Shown piece after piece: positions 40,395 to 50,186 of a stretch of DNA of 59,535 nt. The translations under genes were made by a program, and so were the position numbers. The stretch comes from Candidatus Bacteroides merdavium (GTDB taxonomy: Bacteria > Bacteroidota > Bacteroidia > Bacteroidales > Bacteroidaceae), in the NCBI GenBank assembly GCA_019116805.1, contig DXAV01000069.1, positions 1 through 59,535 on the forward strand, written 5' to 3'. The notes under the pieces are model-generated. The model was not told where the DNA came from. It did not search any database and worked only from the letters and a program-made list of their open reading frames with translations. How positions within the stretch are numbered: position 1 is the stretch's first letter; each line of letters starts with the position of its first letter.

Positions 40395-41939
40395 TCAAAT
40401 CCCTGTATCGACCGGATTTTTATCCGGGAAAAGAGGACTATAAAGCACCGTACGCTTCAAGACCTGAAGTTTTCCATCCTTCACGAATTCCTCTCCACGC
40501 TCAGACAAATGCTGCACCATGGCAGCACGAAGTTTTTCTAACTGATCGCGATACTTTTTATCATTTACCACGTTCTTCAGCTCATGAGGATCCTTATCCA
40601 GGTCGAACAATTCTTCCGTACCGGTATGAAAACGCCACACGTATTTAATCTTACCGTCAGTCAAAGCGCACCAATAATTGTCGGGACTATAACAGGTAGC
40701 ATGTTCCAAATCAATATATTCGCGCCATCCTCTTCCGCTTCCATCCATCAGGCGTGTCAATGAAAGCCCATCCATATCAGCAGGCACCTGTCCACCAGCC
40801 ATTTCGAGGAAGGTAGGAAGCAGGTCACGAAGTTCCACCGGCGCATTGACCGTTCCACCTTTCGGGAAGCCACAAGCCGAAGGCCATTTCACAATATAAG
40901 GTACATGTACCGACCCTTCATAAGGATAAGTCTTGCGCCAATGATAATGGTCACCCAGCATATCACCATGATCGGAGATATAGCATATCAAAGCATTGTC
41001 GTACATACCCTCTTCTTTCAACGCCTGCACAATCTTACCTATCTCTTCATCAATAAAAGTCACGTTCGCATAATAGTAACGGCGCGAATTCTTGGCATAT
41101 TCATTCCCGAAATTACCATAAGCTGCATCCGAAGGCGCATCAGAAGCATTCTTCAGGACAGTGTAGTCCTTGTCTTTGCACCATTCCCCTACATAAGGAG
41201 CCGGCACGTCCTTGCCTTTATACATATCGGCAAACCGTTGCGGTGGGTCATAAGGACTGTGCGGACGAGCAAAAGACACCTTCAGGAACAGTGGTTGTCC
41301 GTTTCCCTTCTTGTAATTGTATATCATCTCCCGTGCCATTTCTCCGGTCCATGCCGTAGGATGCAGTTTCTCGGGAAGCCGGTATGTAGCCGCCCCATGA
41401 TCGTTCCAACCTACATGAGTAGAATCCGGATTAAGTCCGGGTGCCTGCATCTGAAACCATAGGCGATAGTCGCTGATAAAATCGTCTGTTTCTACCCGAC
41501 CGCTTTCATCAACCAACGTACCATGGAAACCATGCAAGGACTTTTGTGGGAACCAGTGCATTTTGCCGATACCGAACGTATAATAATCCAAGTCGCGCAG
41601 CATCTGCGGCATCTCATAGCGGTAACGGCTTCCTACCCTACCATAGCCCAGCATGCCATGATGCCAGGGCGACAGGCCGGTCAGCAGGCCGGAACGGGCA
41701 GGTGTACTGCTAGGTGTGGACGAATAGCCATTCAGGAAAAGAGTACCGTCATCAGCCAAAGCATCCAAATGGGGAGTCATGACAGAAGGATTGCCCATAC
41801 AATGCATCGCATCCCCGCGATGCTGGTCGGACACAATAAGTATAATATGCGGTTTCTGCTGTGCCACCAGATAACCCGGTACCAAACCTGTGCCGACAGC
41901 TAGCACCCAAGTAGCCCTAAACCAGTTCTCTTTTTCCAT
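40395..41939 (-). CDS. Secreted serine-type sulfatase, S1 family (PUL)
   Basis: 514 residues with a signal peptide ending near residue 26 (GYLVAQQ). The calcium ligand region is IVSDQHRGDA. The formylglycine signature is S-T-P-A-R (78-82) followed by SGLLTG, so Ser78 is modified by an anaerobic maturase encoded elsewhere. ISDHGDMLGDHYHWRKTYPYEG holds the C-terminal metal and sulfate ligands. The pattern recalls uronate 2-O-sulfatases of the S1_9 type, but I am not sure. It follows the PL8 gene after 4 bases, so the two are one transcript and probably act on one glycan. Confidence 0.92.
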   Translation of the reverse strand: MEKENWFRATWVLAVGTGLVPGYLVAQQKPHIILIVSDQHRGDAMHCMGNPSVMTPHLDALADDGTLFLNGYSSTPSSTPARSGLLTGLSPWHHGMLGYGRVGSRYRYEMPQMLRDLDYYTFGIGKMHWFPQKSLHGFHGTLVDESGRVETDDFISDYRLWFQMQAPGLNPDSTHVGWNDHGAATYRLPEKLHPTAWTGEMAREMIYNYKKGNGQPLFLKVSFARPHSPYDPPQRFADMYKGKDVPAPYVGEWCKDKDYTVLKNASDAPSDAAYGNFGNEYAKNSRRYYYANVTFIDEEIGKIVQALKEEGMYDNALICYISDHGDMLGDHYHWRKTYPYEGSVHVPYIVKWPSACGFPKGGTVNAPVELRDLLPTFLEMAGGQVPADMDGLSLTRLMDGSGRGWREYIDLEHATCYSPDNYWCALTDGKIKYVWRFHTGTEELFDLDKDPHELKNVVNDKKYRDQLEKLRAAMVQHLSERGEEFVKDGKLQVLKRTVLYSPLFPDKNPVDTGI

Positions 41940-41943
41940 ATAC

Positions 41944-44097
41944 TTAGAACTTTAAAGTAAACGACTGAGTGGCACCTGCAAAAACAGGATTGTCCGAGGG
42001 ACAGAAATCAATAGTCTCCACTCCACCTTTCGAACCGGAAACACGTACTATGACCTGAACGGGTTGACTCGTCTGGCCGGGATCGGCTATATGGACTACC
42101 GGACGTCCAGCATCCACATTCTTCACGATCAAGGCACAAGGCCGATCCACACGTACGGACAACTTACCATCCTTGAATTCACCCGGACGATAGAAGACCA
42201 TCTGCCAAATGCCCAACTTCTTATGTCGAACAGCCTGTATATCGGGCGTGTTGCTCAAGATCTCGACAGAAGCATTCTTTTGATACTTCTTCATCTCGGA
42301 AACCATACGTTTGCCAGGTACTACAACATAAGCATACGTAGCACCTGCAGGTTGGTGACCATGATCGAGACTCACAGTAAACACCTTTTCTTCTATCGGT
42401 TCCTTCCGATTCACACTATTGTTGATGTCATACCAACTGCCACTCTGCTGCTGTACGCCTGCCACGACACGACCTCCCTGAGGAAAGAGATAACCGATAC
42501 CATCGTGTAATACCCAGTCAATATCCTCATAAACAGCCTCTTGATCTGGAAGTGCCTGCTGCTTGCCACCAACAGAAATCACAGCACCTTCAGAAGCTGC
42601 CAGACATTGGTTAACCGACGTATAGACAGCTTCAGAAGAAGTAGAACGAATATCCGAGCCTAAACAAACCACTTCGTCATCGAAGAAGAACCAAGCCTTG
42701 TGAGCTCCGGTATTGATGCCTTTATACGTATCCATATAGGCATAGGTCGTCACACCATAAAGGCTATCAGATACACCTCCTGCAAAAGTAGAAGTACCCA
42801 TACACTGCCAGTCGCTTGCTGCCAAAGGCACCTCCTTAAGCAGAGGAGCCGTCACACCGGGAATACGAGCCCAGTTCCATGCCGGGAAGATATTGAAATA
42901 TTCACCTCCGCGGGTCGTGATGTTCGTACATCCGTCCGACAGAAAATAGGTCTTCAAATTCTCTCCATTACCATATTCGCAACGGGCTGTACGGGCCGAC
43001 ACCAGACGCACGTCAAAAGCATACTGCGGGCGAACGTGCAAGGTGTAGTCACCACGGAAATAATGAGTATGTTTCGGCTGCAAGCCATCGCCCGGTGCTT
43101 TTGTTCCTTCCATACGTGCTACAATATCACGAAACTCATCGGCATGAGCCTTGTCCAGTTCCACCATACGTTTGGCAAACAGAATGGTGTGCGACTTATC
43201 CAAAATATCCGGACGGCTGATACTGCGTCCCAGTACGTCATACGACATATACTTGCCTCGCATGACCGCATAATACGTTTCACGCATAAATTTACTAATC
43301 AGCTCCAGCTTATCCTGCGGCATGGCAAAGCGGGTACCACGGGTGTACATAGCCACCTGTGTCACACCTTTCAGAATTTCGTCTCCATATCCGCCGATAT
43401 ACAACTGCTGTCCATGCTGGAAATTGCTGTTGTCATGCTGAAATCCTTCATCGGTCGTATATACTACGGGATTATATACATTTTCAAGCGCATAAGCCAA
43501 ATCTTCCGCATTCCGTTGCAGGCAGGAGCGATATATCCAATGAAGGGCAATATCCGTACGGTTGGCACCGGTCCACTTGGCAGGATCACCACCATCAGTC
43601 TTCACACGTTCCAATATTTTTTGTTCCAGAGCTGCCGGTATCTGTTTCTTTCCGGTACGCATCTGTATAAGCAGCACTCCCAATTTCTGAGGTTCGGAAA
43701 TCTGATTGTACCACCAATTATGGCACCACGGATTGCGTTCATGCCAAAATTCCAATCCTCTTACAATCTTGTCATACAGGGATTCGTCACCGAAATATTT
43801 ATTTTCCGGATTGGTATAGGCATATACAAAATCGTTGATACGTTCCACATGAACCAGCGGAGGCCAGTTAGTACGCTGAATACTGGCATAGTCCACATCG
43901 GTGAACGAGCCGTCCTGTTCACTATACTTGGCCAAAGCCTCATCAATGGAAGGATTGGATACAAAGTCCTGACGGATTTTCTGCATCAGCGTTTCAAACT
44001 CGTCGCCCGACTGTATCCCATTTTGCGACCAAACAGGAAGTCCAAAGCCACTCAGTACCCAAAGGACAGTCATCCATAGTCTTAAATTTATTCTCAT
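41944..44097 (-). CDS. PL8-family polysaccharide lyase
   Basis: 717 residues from MRINLRLWMTVLW, which begins a signal peptide ending in VWSQ; a longer frame starts 12 codons earlier. The N-terminal half is an alpha-toroid with WWYNQISEPQKLGVLLIQ, GANRTDIALHW and DNSNFQHGQQLYIGGYG, where the Asn, His and Tyr of PL8 catalysis are expected. The C-terminal half is a beta-sandwich. PL8 enzymes cleave hyaluronan, chondroitin or xanthan by beta-elimination, leaving an unsaturated uronic acid. Which of these is the substrate cannot be read from the sequence. It forms an operon with the sulfatase. Confidence 0.85.
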   Translation of the reverse strand: MRINLRLWMTVLWVLSGFGLPVWSQNGIQSGDEFETLMQKIRQDFVSNPSIDEALAKYSEQDGSFTDVDYASIQRTNWPPLVHVERINDFVYAYTNPENKYFGDESLYDKIVRGLEFWHERNPWCHNWWYNQISEPQKLGVLLIQMRTGKKQIPAALEQKILERVKTDGGDPAKWTGANRTDIALHWIYRSCLQRNAEDLAYALENVYNPVVYTTDEGFQHDNSNFQHGQQLYIGGYGDEILKGVTQVAMYTRGTRFAMPQDKLELISKFMRETYYAVMRGKYMSYDVLGRSISRPDILDKSHTILFAKRMVELDKAHADEFRDIVARMEGTKAPGDGLQPKHTHYFRGDYTLHVRPQYAFDVRLVSARTARCEYGNGENLKTYFLSDGCTNITTRGGEYFNIFPAWNWARIPGVTAPLLKEVPLAASDWQCMGTSTFAGGVSDSLYGVTTYAYMDTYKGINTGAHKAWFFFDDEVVCLGSDIRSTSSEAVYTSVNQCLAASEGAVISVGGKQQALPDQEAVYEDIDWVLHDGIGYLFPQGGRVVAGVQQQSGSWYDINNSVNRKEPIEEKVFTVSLDHGHQPAGATYAYVVVPGKRMVSEMKKYQKNASVEILSNTPDIQAVRHKKLGIWQMVFYRPGEFKDGKLSVRVDRPCALIVKNVDAGRPVVHIADPGQTSQPVQVIVRVSGSKGGVETIDFCPSDNPVFAGATQSFTLKF

Positions 44098-44121
44098 AGC
44101 ATTCAAAAATATTTCTTCGTT

Positions 44122-44153
44122 CAAAAATAACAATATTCTATCTAAAGCCCCAA
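44122..44153 (-). promoter_or_regulatory. Possible promoter of the PL8-sulfatase operon
   Basis: Minus strand TTG (44153-44151), 21 bases, TATTTTTG (44129-44122), about 25 bases before the PL8 ATG. A SusCD terminator upstream makes a separate promoter necessary. Confidence 0.5.
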
Positions 44154-44194
44154 AAACATCAGGCAGAAAAAAGACAAATACCTGTTTGAAAGAG

Positions 44195-44253
44195 CTAAAG
44201 TCTTACTTTAGTCCGCCAACTAGCTACTTTACGAAACTAGCCATGAACTTTAG
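44195..44253. repeat. Weak palindromic array E (period 21 bp)
   Basis: ACTTTAG or ACTTTAC starts at 44205, 44226 and 44247, 21 bases apart, and is interleaved with the inverse forms CTAAAGT (44195) and AACTAG (44218, 44235). It is shorter and more degenerate than arrays A to D. It lies about 40 bases upstream of the PL8 promoter. Confidence 0.45.
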
Positions 44254-44426
44254 AGAAAACACAAACATGCCTCTACCGATGGTACAGCTTTTCCCTAAAA
44301 AAAGCTTTGCACTTTCACCCCCATAACACATTCATATACAAAAAATGTTATGAAAGCAAGACTAAAAAGGCTATTTTCACTACTTCCACAACAATGCTTA
44401 ACAAAAAAGTGAGAAGTAATATACCA

Positions 44427-44473
44427 ATAAAAAACGGGACTATACACAAATCGCGTTTTCGTACAGTCCCGTT
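44427..44473 (-). terminator. Terminator of the susCD transcript
   Basis: AACGGGACT (44433-44441) pairs with AGTCCCGTT (44465-44473), with six T on the minus strand. It lies 94 bases past the SusD stop. The 470-base gap to the PL8 gene otherwise holds array E and a promoter. Confidence 0.8.
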
Positions 44474-44567
44474 AAATCACGTTTCTTTCAATAGAATTTA
44501 AAAGCTATTTCAAGCGTCCACTCGGAATTTCAACATGTTCCCTTTATAATACAAGACACTAAAAATA

Positions 44568-46409
44568 TCATTTCTCGCTTCCTTTTGGCCATCCAGGATT
44601 TTGTTCCAGATTAGGATTAGCGGCTATAGCAGAAGATGGTATCGGGCGCAAATAATCTTTTGCTGGGTCAAACGACCGCCGTTCTGCTGCATAGTTTGTA
44701 CCTGCATATGGATCAATGTATTGCTTACCATCCTCCGGATTTACATATACATAAACAGCATTAGCACCCGCCTCAGATGTTCCTCCCTTAGTAATAGCAC
44801 CATCGTAACGAGGATTGTCGAAATCCGCATCTTCCAAACGCATTCCCAAAGGACGTTCTTTCAGTTTTTCACCCCAAGCCCAACGCATTAAGTCATAGTA
44901 ACGTAAATATTCAAAGCACAACTCAACACGACGTTCACGACGGATCTCGACCAACAAGGAAGAGATACCATACTTAGCATATTTCGGATCCATTTCAGGA
45001 TTAGTAGTAGTTAATGGAACCATACCGACGCGTCCACGTACTACATTGACAGTTTTGTCCAATACTTCTTGCGTACATTCACCCAATTCAGCTTTTGCCT
45101 CAGCATAGTTCAACAACACTTCCGCATAACGGAACAAAGCATAGTCACTGGTTTCATTCCCATAACCCATTTTATCCAATTCTTTTGAATAATATTTGAT
45201 GGCATGATAACCGGTCGGAGTAGGCCAGTTGGTCATGTTACCGATACGTGGGAATGTTTTTTGAGCATTGCCACCATTCAGAAGAGCAGCAGAAGCCTCA
45301 TTTCCAGGTTTCAGGAACGTCTGCGTCAGACGTGGGTCACGGTTCGTGAATTCCTGTTCCGGAGTATCGTTGCTATACTCTTGACTCAAACCTACCGGAC
45401 GGGCCTGGCCATCACTGTCGATGCAGAGGTAATCATCCACAAAATCTTTAGTACCGCCATCACGCAAGTTTACTACATACCCAGCCATACGATGACGCAA
45501 CAAACCGGCGGCATACTTACGATAGAAGATAACCTCAGAGCATGCAGACATATCGTCCATAATAAACAGGTCTGCATAATCCGATTCCGGATTTCCTGTA
45601 CTGTATAAACTATAGCCCATGCCCATCAATTCTTCGGATGCCTCTACACAAGCATTCAAAAATTCTCGTTCATCTCCCAAATTGTGATATTTGCGGAATG
45701 TTCCTTCGAACAAACCAATACGGCTCTTCAATGCCAAAGCAGCTCCTTTGGTCAAACGGTTTTCCCCCCAATTCTCAGCCGGCAAATACTCACAGGCCTT
45801 GTTAATGTCATCCAATACCTGAGCCATTACTTCCTTACGCGGAGTACGAGGACCATACAGTTCCGGTGAAGAAGTATCCAACGCTTTCGTTACCAAAGGT
45901 ACATCACCATAAGTTTGTACCATATAAAAGTAGAACCATGCACGGAAGAACAATGCTTCGCCCACATAAGGTAATTTGGCACTCGTTTCTGCCTGTACTC
46001 TGTCATAGTTCTCCATGAACACATTAATTCGGCGCAACAATGTCCACGACCAGCTACCATAATTGGGATTTCCCTCAGGTTGATTTTCAATGCCGGCTGC
46101 TATGGCTGCCGCCCATGAATGCCCGGCATCAGTCGATACAAAATTATCTGACATCATTTCCCGTCCGTACGGACCATAGTTTCTTACACTATAAGTTGCA
46201 TTGTGAAAACCGACCATGAACTTATAAGTACCATTGTTACCGGCTTCATTGTAGATGCCGTTACAATAGGCTTCCAGGTCATCGGTCGTATTCCAAAAAG
46301 CCACGTCATTCAAGTCGTTGGTAGGGATACGATCCAAGAACGAATCGTTGCAGGAGGTTGCAGCCAACGCCAAAGCCCCCACTACTATATAATTATAAAT
46401 ACGTTTCAT
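44568..46409 (-). CDS. SusD/RagB-family glycan-binding outer membrane lipoprotein
   Basis: 613 residues from MKRIYNYIVV (an ATG two codons earlier is also possible). Lipoprotein signal with lipobox LAATSC, then the SusD start pattern CNDSFLDRIPTNDLNDVAFW. TPR-like helices in the N-terminal half (EALFFRAWFYFYMVQTYGDVPLV) and the C-terminal RRERRVELCFEYLRYYDLMRW motif are typical. It sits on the cell surface as the lid of the SusC transporter and binds oligosaccharide. It starts 13 bases after SusC and a terminator follows at 44427-44473. Confidence 0.95.
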   Translation of the reverse strand: MKRIYNYIVVGALALAATSCNDSFLDRIPTNDLNDVAFWNTTDDLEAYCNGIYNEAGNNGTYKFMVGFHNATYSVRNYGPYGREMMSDNFVSTDAGHSWAAAIAAGIENQPEGNPNYGSWSWTLLRRINVFMENYDRVQAETSAKLPYVGEALFFRAWFYFYMVQTYGDVPLVTKALDTSSPELYGPRTPRKEVMAQVLDDINKACEYLPAENWGENRLTKGAALALKSRIGLFEGTFRKYHNLGDEREFLNACVEASEELMGMGYSLYSTGNPESDYADLFIMDDMSACSEVIFYRKYAAGLLRHRMAGYVVNLRDGGTKDFVDDYLCIDSDGQARPVGLSQEYSNDTPEQEFTNRDPRLTQTFLKPGNEASAALLNGGNAQKTFPRIGNMTNWPTPTGYHAIKYYSKELDKMGYGNETSDYALFRYAEVLLNYAEAKAELGECTQEVLDKTVNVVRGRVGMVPLTTTNPEMDPKYAKYGISSLLVEIRRERRVELCFEYLRYYDLMRWAWGEKLKERPLGMRLEDADFDNPRYDGAITKGGTSEAGANAVYVYVNPEDGKQYIDPYAGTNYAAERRSFDPAKDYLRPIPSSAIAANPNLEQNPGWPKGSEK

Positions 46410-46422
46410 TGTCATTTCTCAA

Positions 46423-49400
46423 TTAGAAGGTTAAATTAACACCAATAGAATAAGATCTCATAAACGGGTAAGTCATACTACCGCCATTTACAATTGCTTC
46501 AGGATCATACGGACCTTTTACCTTCGTAAATTCGAACAAATTCTCCGCACTGACATAAATAGAAGCATTGGTCAACCATACTTTGCTAATCCACTGCTTG
46601 GGCAAATTCCAACCAAGTGTCAAGTTCTTCAAACGGCAATAGGCAGCATCTTGCAAGTAACGGTCGTTTGTTACGCGATTACGCGTATCTTTGGCACGCG
46701 GTATAGGCAAATAAGCATCCGGATTATCCGGTGTCCAAGAATCATAAACATGCCATTTCTGTGCATTGTAGTATTCAGAACCTGCCGGCCAGAAGGCTTC
46801 GCCAGTCGGCATATATTCACGTTTTCCTACACCCTGGAAGAAGATATTCAAATAGTAATCCTTGTAAGTCAAGTTAGCTGTGATACCATACTGATAACGC
46901 GGCGTTGTATTACCAATGATTTCCAAATCTCCATGGTCGTCCAACGTTTCAATTCCATTATCTATGACTCCGTTTCCATCAACGTCTTTAACCTTGATAT
47001 CACCAGCTCCCCATACGACATTAGAAATATCCTTCTGACTATACCAATTAGCGGCTTCTTCATCACTTTGAAACAGACCTTCTACACGATATCCCCAGAT
47101 TTCTCCGACTTTCATTCCTTCGTAATAGGTATTAAGGTCACCCGTAGGATTGTTATATTTTGTAATCTCGGCTTGTGAGTCAGACAATACCAAACCTAAA
47201 CTATAAGAAAAATCTTTGCCGATTTTGTCTCTCCAGTTCAATGTCAACTCCCAACCACGTGTCTTCAATTCAGCAGCATTTGCGGGAGGAGCACTAGTAC
47301 CCAGCAAGGCAGGATAAGACACCTTAATCAACATATCTTTTGTGGCACGAATGTAATAATCAAAACTCATGTCCAAACGTTGCTGCAAGAAGGTCAAGTC
47401 AATACCCACGTTTGTAGTAGAAACTTTCTCCCATGTCAAATTGGGACTAACCAGATTACCCGGATTGATTAAAGTAGCATAAGAATCGCCCATTACCCAG
47501 TTTCCGGTAGTTCCACTGCTCATAAACGGAATATACGGATAATACTTCGTATTACCGCTCCAAGCGCTGGATGAAATCAACTGGTTACCCAACTGACCCC
47601 AAGATACACGAAGTTTCAGGTTGTCCAACCAATCGCGTGTACCTGCCATGAAATTTTCCTCACTAAGACGCCATGCGGCCGAGAATGAAGGCAGGAACAC
47701 AAAGCGGTTATCAGAGGGGAAACGAGAGGTTCCATCGTAACGACCGTTGAACTCGAACAAATATCTGTCATTATAAATGTAGTTCAAACGGAAGAAGCCA
47801 CCACGCAATGCCCACTCATAACCGTTTTGAGACACTTCATGATTACCGGATCCCAGACTCAATGAAGGTATTTCGCCATTCAGAATGTCATAACGTTTTC
47901 CGCTGAACGTGGAATATTTGGTCAACTCTTGGTTGAAACCAATCATAGCCTTCAAATAATGTTTGTCAGCAAATGTATTTTCATAATCTGTATAGGCGTT
48001 GAACGAATAGTAACTGGTGTTGTAATTATACATCTTATAATAGTTCGTTACCGTACGGCCATAAGTCTCCACAAAACTATTGGTGAAGAACTTAATGGGT
48101 TTGGAATGCTCAGAATCTTTTTGATAATTGAGGTTATAATTAAAATCTACGTGAGCTTTCCATCCTTTCAATATGTCGAAGTCTGCGGTAGCAGTCAGCC
48201 AGATATCATGTTGGTCTGATATGTTTCGTCCGGCATCTTTCAGCAAGGCGTAAGGATTATTTTCAATGTACAAGCCTTCGAACTGATCATATTCAGGATA
48301 GCGCGGATCTTTTTCCCAAACATTGATGAAATCGGAAGGTGTATTATAAACCACGCGCTGCCAAATACTTTTCCCTTCATACAAGAAAGGCTCATCGGAC
48401 GTTTTATAGTTATACAAAGCTTTGAATCCCAACTTCATCCATTTGGTAGTCTGGTTCTCTACATTAACGCGAGTGTTCAACTGTTTGTATTTGTCATTAC
48501 CCACTTTGTAGAGACCACCTTGATTCAAATAACCTATTGAAGTATAGAAACGGGTCTTCTCACTACCACCACTGATATTGATATTATGGCGTTGGGTAGG
48601 AGTCACGTTTTTAACCATTTTATCCTTATAATCAGCATAGCCATAATAATAGAGTTGACCGTTTTCTACTTCATATTCAGGGTTATTTATAGGATCAGCC
48701 TCATAGGCTTTCATTTTCTCAATAACTTCGTCACGGTATCTCGCCGCAATACTTCCGTTTACGCAAGCCAAGTTCATCCATTCTGCATATTGCGACTGGC
48801 TTTCAATGAATTCGGGCATAATTGAAGGTTTGGCAAACGAAAAGTTCCCCGTATAGCTGACAGTGGTTTTTTCAGCTTTAGAAGGATTTTTAGTAGTTAC
48901 CAATACAACACCGAAGGCAGCACGCACACCATAAATAGATGATGCGGCAGCATCTTTCAATACCGTAACGTTGGCAATGTCGTTGGGATTCACCAAATCG
49001 AGGCTCATCTCTACACCGTCCACCAATACCAACGGACTACCACCGTTGATAGAAGTAGTACCACGCACGTTGATAGTAGGACTTGCCCCCGGCTGACCGC
49101 TGGAATTCGTAATCTGAAGATTAGGGATGGTACCCTGCAAAGCGCTTGCCGTGCTGGTAATAGGACGGCTTTCCAACACTTTAGAATCGATTTGACCGAT
49201 AGAACCAGTCAGATTGACCTTTTTCTGCGAACCGTAACCTACCACAACCACTTCCTCAAGTGCTTTGGCATCTTCACTCATCTGTACATTAAACTCCGTC
49301 TTACCAGCGACTTTAATTTCCTGAGTCACATAACCTATAAAAGAAATCTGCAATACTGCATCTTCCGGAACATTCGACAGGACAAACTTTCCGTCCACAT

Positions 49401-49638
49401 CGGTAATCACACCGTTACTTGTTCCCTTTACCAAGACATTGGCACCAATCACCGGGCCAAAATTGTCTGTCACTACACCCTTTACAGTCTTACCGTTCTG
49501 TGCTATCACTTGCACAATGTCAGCATCCGAAAGAGTTCCATTCAAAGGACTTGCCATCACGCCCGCACTGGAAAGAGTGCACAAGGCGCAAAACAAAATG
49601 CGCTTTGAAAAATCAGAAGATGTTTTTCCTCTTTTCAT
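46423..49638 (-). CDS. SusC/RagA-family TonB-dependent transporter
   Basis: 1071 residues. Signal peptide (about 12-30), a carboxypeptidase-D-like domain with GKTVKGVVTDNFGPVIGANV (about 50-135), the TonB box/linker EEVVVVGYGSQKK, a plug domain with VRGTTSINGGSPLVLVDGVE, then the outer membrane barrel ending in aromatic IGVNLTF. With SusD it forms the pump that brings glycan fragments into the periplasm, powered through TonB. It heads the SusCD transcript; a TAAATTTG element at 49747-49754 suggests a leader of about 100 bases. An HTCS further along the locus is the likely activator. Confidence 0.95.
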   Translation of the reverse strand: MKRGKTSSDFSKRILFCALCTLSSAGVMASPLNGTLSDADIVQVIAQNGKTVKGVVTDNFGPVIGANVLVKGTSNGVITDVDGKFVLSNVPEDAVLQISFIGYVTQEIKVAGKTEFNVQMSEDAKALEEVVVVGYGSQKKVNLTGSIGQIDSKVLESRPITSTASALQGTIPNLQITNSSGQPGASPTINVRGTTSINGGSPLVLVDGVEMSLDLVNPNDIANVTVLKDAAASSIYGVRAAFGVVLVTTKNPSKAEKTTVSYTGNFSFAKPSIMPEFIESQSQYAEWMNLACVNGSIAARYRDEVIEKMKAYEADPINNPEYEVENGQLYYYGYADYKDKMVKNVTPTQRHNINISGGSEKTRFYTSIGYLNQGGLYKVGNDKYKQLNTRVNVENQTTKWMKLGFKALYNYKTSDEPFLYEGKSIWQRVVYNTPSDFINVWEKDPRYPEYDQFEGLYIENNPYALLKDAGRNISDQHDIWLTATADFDILKGWKAHVDFNYNLNYQKDSEHSKPIKFFTNSFVETYGRTVTNYYKMYNYNTSYYSFNAYTDYENTFADKHYLKAMIGFNQELTKYSTFSGKRYDILNGEIPSLSLGSGNHEVSQNGYEWALRGGFFRLNYIYNDRYLFEFNGRYDGTSRFPSDNRFVFLPSFSAAWRLSEENFMAGTRDWLDNLKLRVSWGQLGNQLISSSAWSGNTKYYPYIPFMSSGTTGNWVMGDSYATLINPGNLVSPNLTWEKVSTTNVGIDLTFLQQRLDMSFDYYIRATKDMLIKVSYPALLGTSAPPANAAELKTRGWELTLNWRDKIGKDFSYSLGLVLSDSQAEITKYNNPTGDLNTYYEGMKVGEIWGYRVEGLFQSDEEAANWYSQKDISNVVWGAGDIKVKDVDGNGVIDNGIETLDDHGDLEIIGNTTPRYQYGITANLTYKDYYLNIFFQGVGKREYMPTGEAFWPAGSEYYNAQKWHVYDSWTPDNPDAYLPIPRAKDTRNRVTNDRYLQDAAYCRLKNLTLGWNLPKQWISKVWLTNASIYVSAENLFEFTKVKGPYDPEAIVNGGSMTYPFMRSYSIGVNLTF

Positions 49639-49746
49639 AAATAGACCTTTTTAAGTTTGATAATTAGATTAGGATAACTATTTTTGTTTTTTTCATCCGT
49701 TTCACCCTCTGGAACCATGTTTTCATGATTTTTAGATTTAATACCG

Positions 49747-49754
49747 CAAATTTA
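49747..49754 (-). promoter_or_regulatory. -7 element upstream of susC
   Basis: TAAATTTG on the minus strand, 109 bases before the susC ATG. No -33 TTG is visible, as expected for a promoter that needs an activator such as the HTCS; the evidence is slight. Confidence 0.35.
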
Positions 49755-50030
49755 AAAAAAAGCTGATAAAGAGGTTTACTCTTTTTGCTTTTTCCTTTAC
49801 TATTTTTCGATAATTTATGTAAGTACATATAAATCAAGAAATTACAAAATATTAAGAACTTGAGGAAAGGATAAGATATGGACAATTAAGACAAAAGAAA
49901 TGTACAATTTTTGCCACAAAAAAAAGGAAAGGCTAACAAAAAACAGCAGAAGTGCTGTTACGAGGACAGGTATAGAGAGAGCATTTACGAAACAACGAGA
50001 AAATACGACATGGAGAAAAGAGAAAAAGAA

Positions 50031-50168
50031 AGCACTGCGCAAAGGTGTGACGAAGTGCTTCATGAGGGTGCAACACAGTGCTTTGTGAAGGTGTCACACA
50101 GTGCTTCATGAGAACCTGACGAAGCACTGCATGAGAGGCTCAGAAAGCACTGCATGAGAAAGAGTGAA
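50031..50168. repeat. Tandem palindromic array C (exact 23-bp period)
   Basis: Six units begin at 50031, 50054, 50077, 50100, 50123 and 50146, exactly 23 bases apart. Units 1, 5 and 6 begin AGCACTG and units 2, 3 and 4 begin AGTGCTT, the reverse complement core; most continue CATGAG. CAGTGCTTC (50099-50107) and GAAGCACTG (50121-50129) are a perfect inverted pair. The array ends 18 bases before the GH29 stop codon and fills the space between GH29 and susC. The 49639-50030 part of the gap is AT-rich leader with no gene. Confidence 0.88.
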
Positions 50169-50186
50169 AAACGGCCTGCAGGCAAG

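Noticed and set aside
49664..50127. Several short open frames of 62-73 codons on both strands between susC and GH29
   Set aside because: AT-rich or repeat-derived sequence, mutually overlapping, no promoter or family similarity; array C accounts for the right half.
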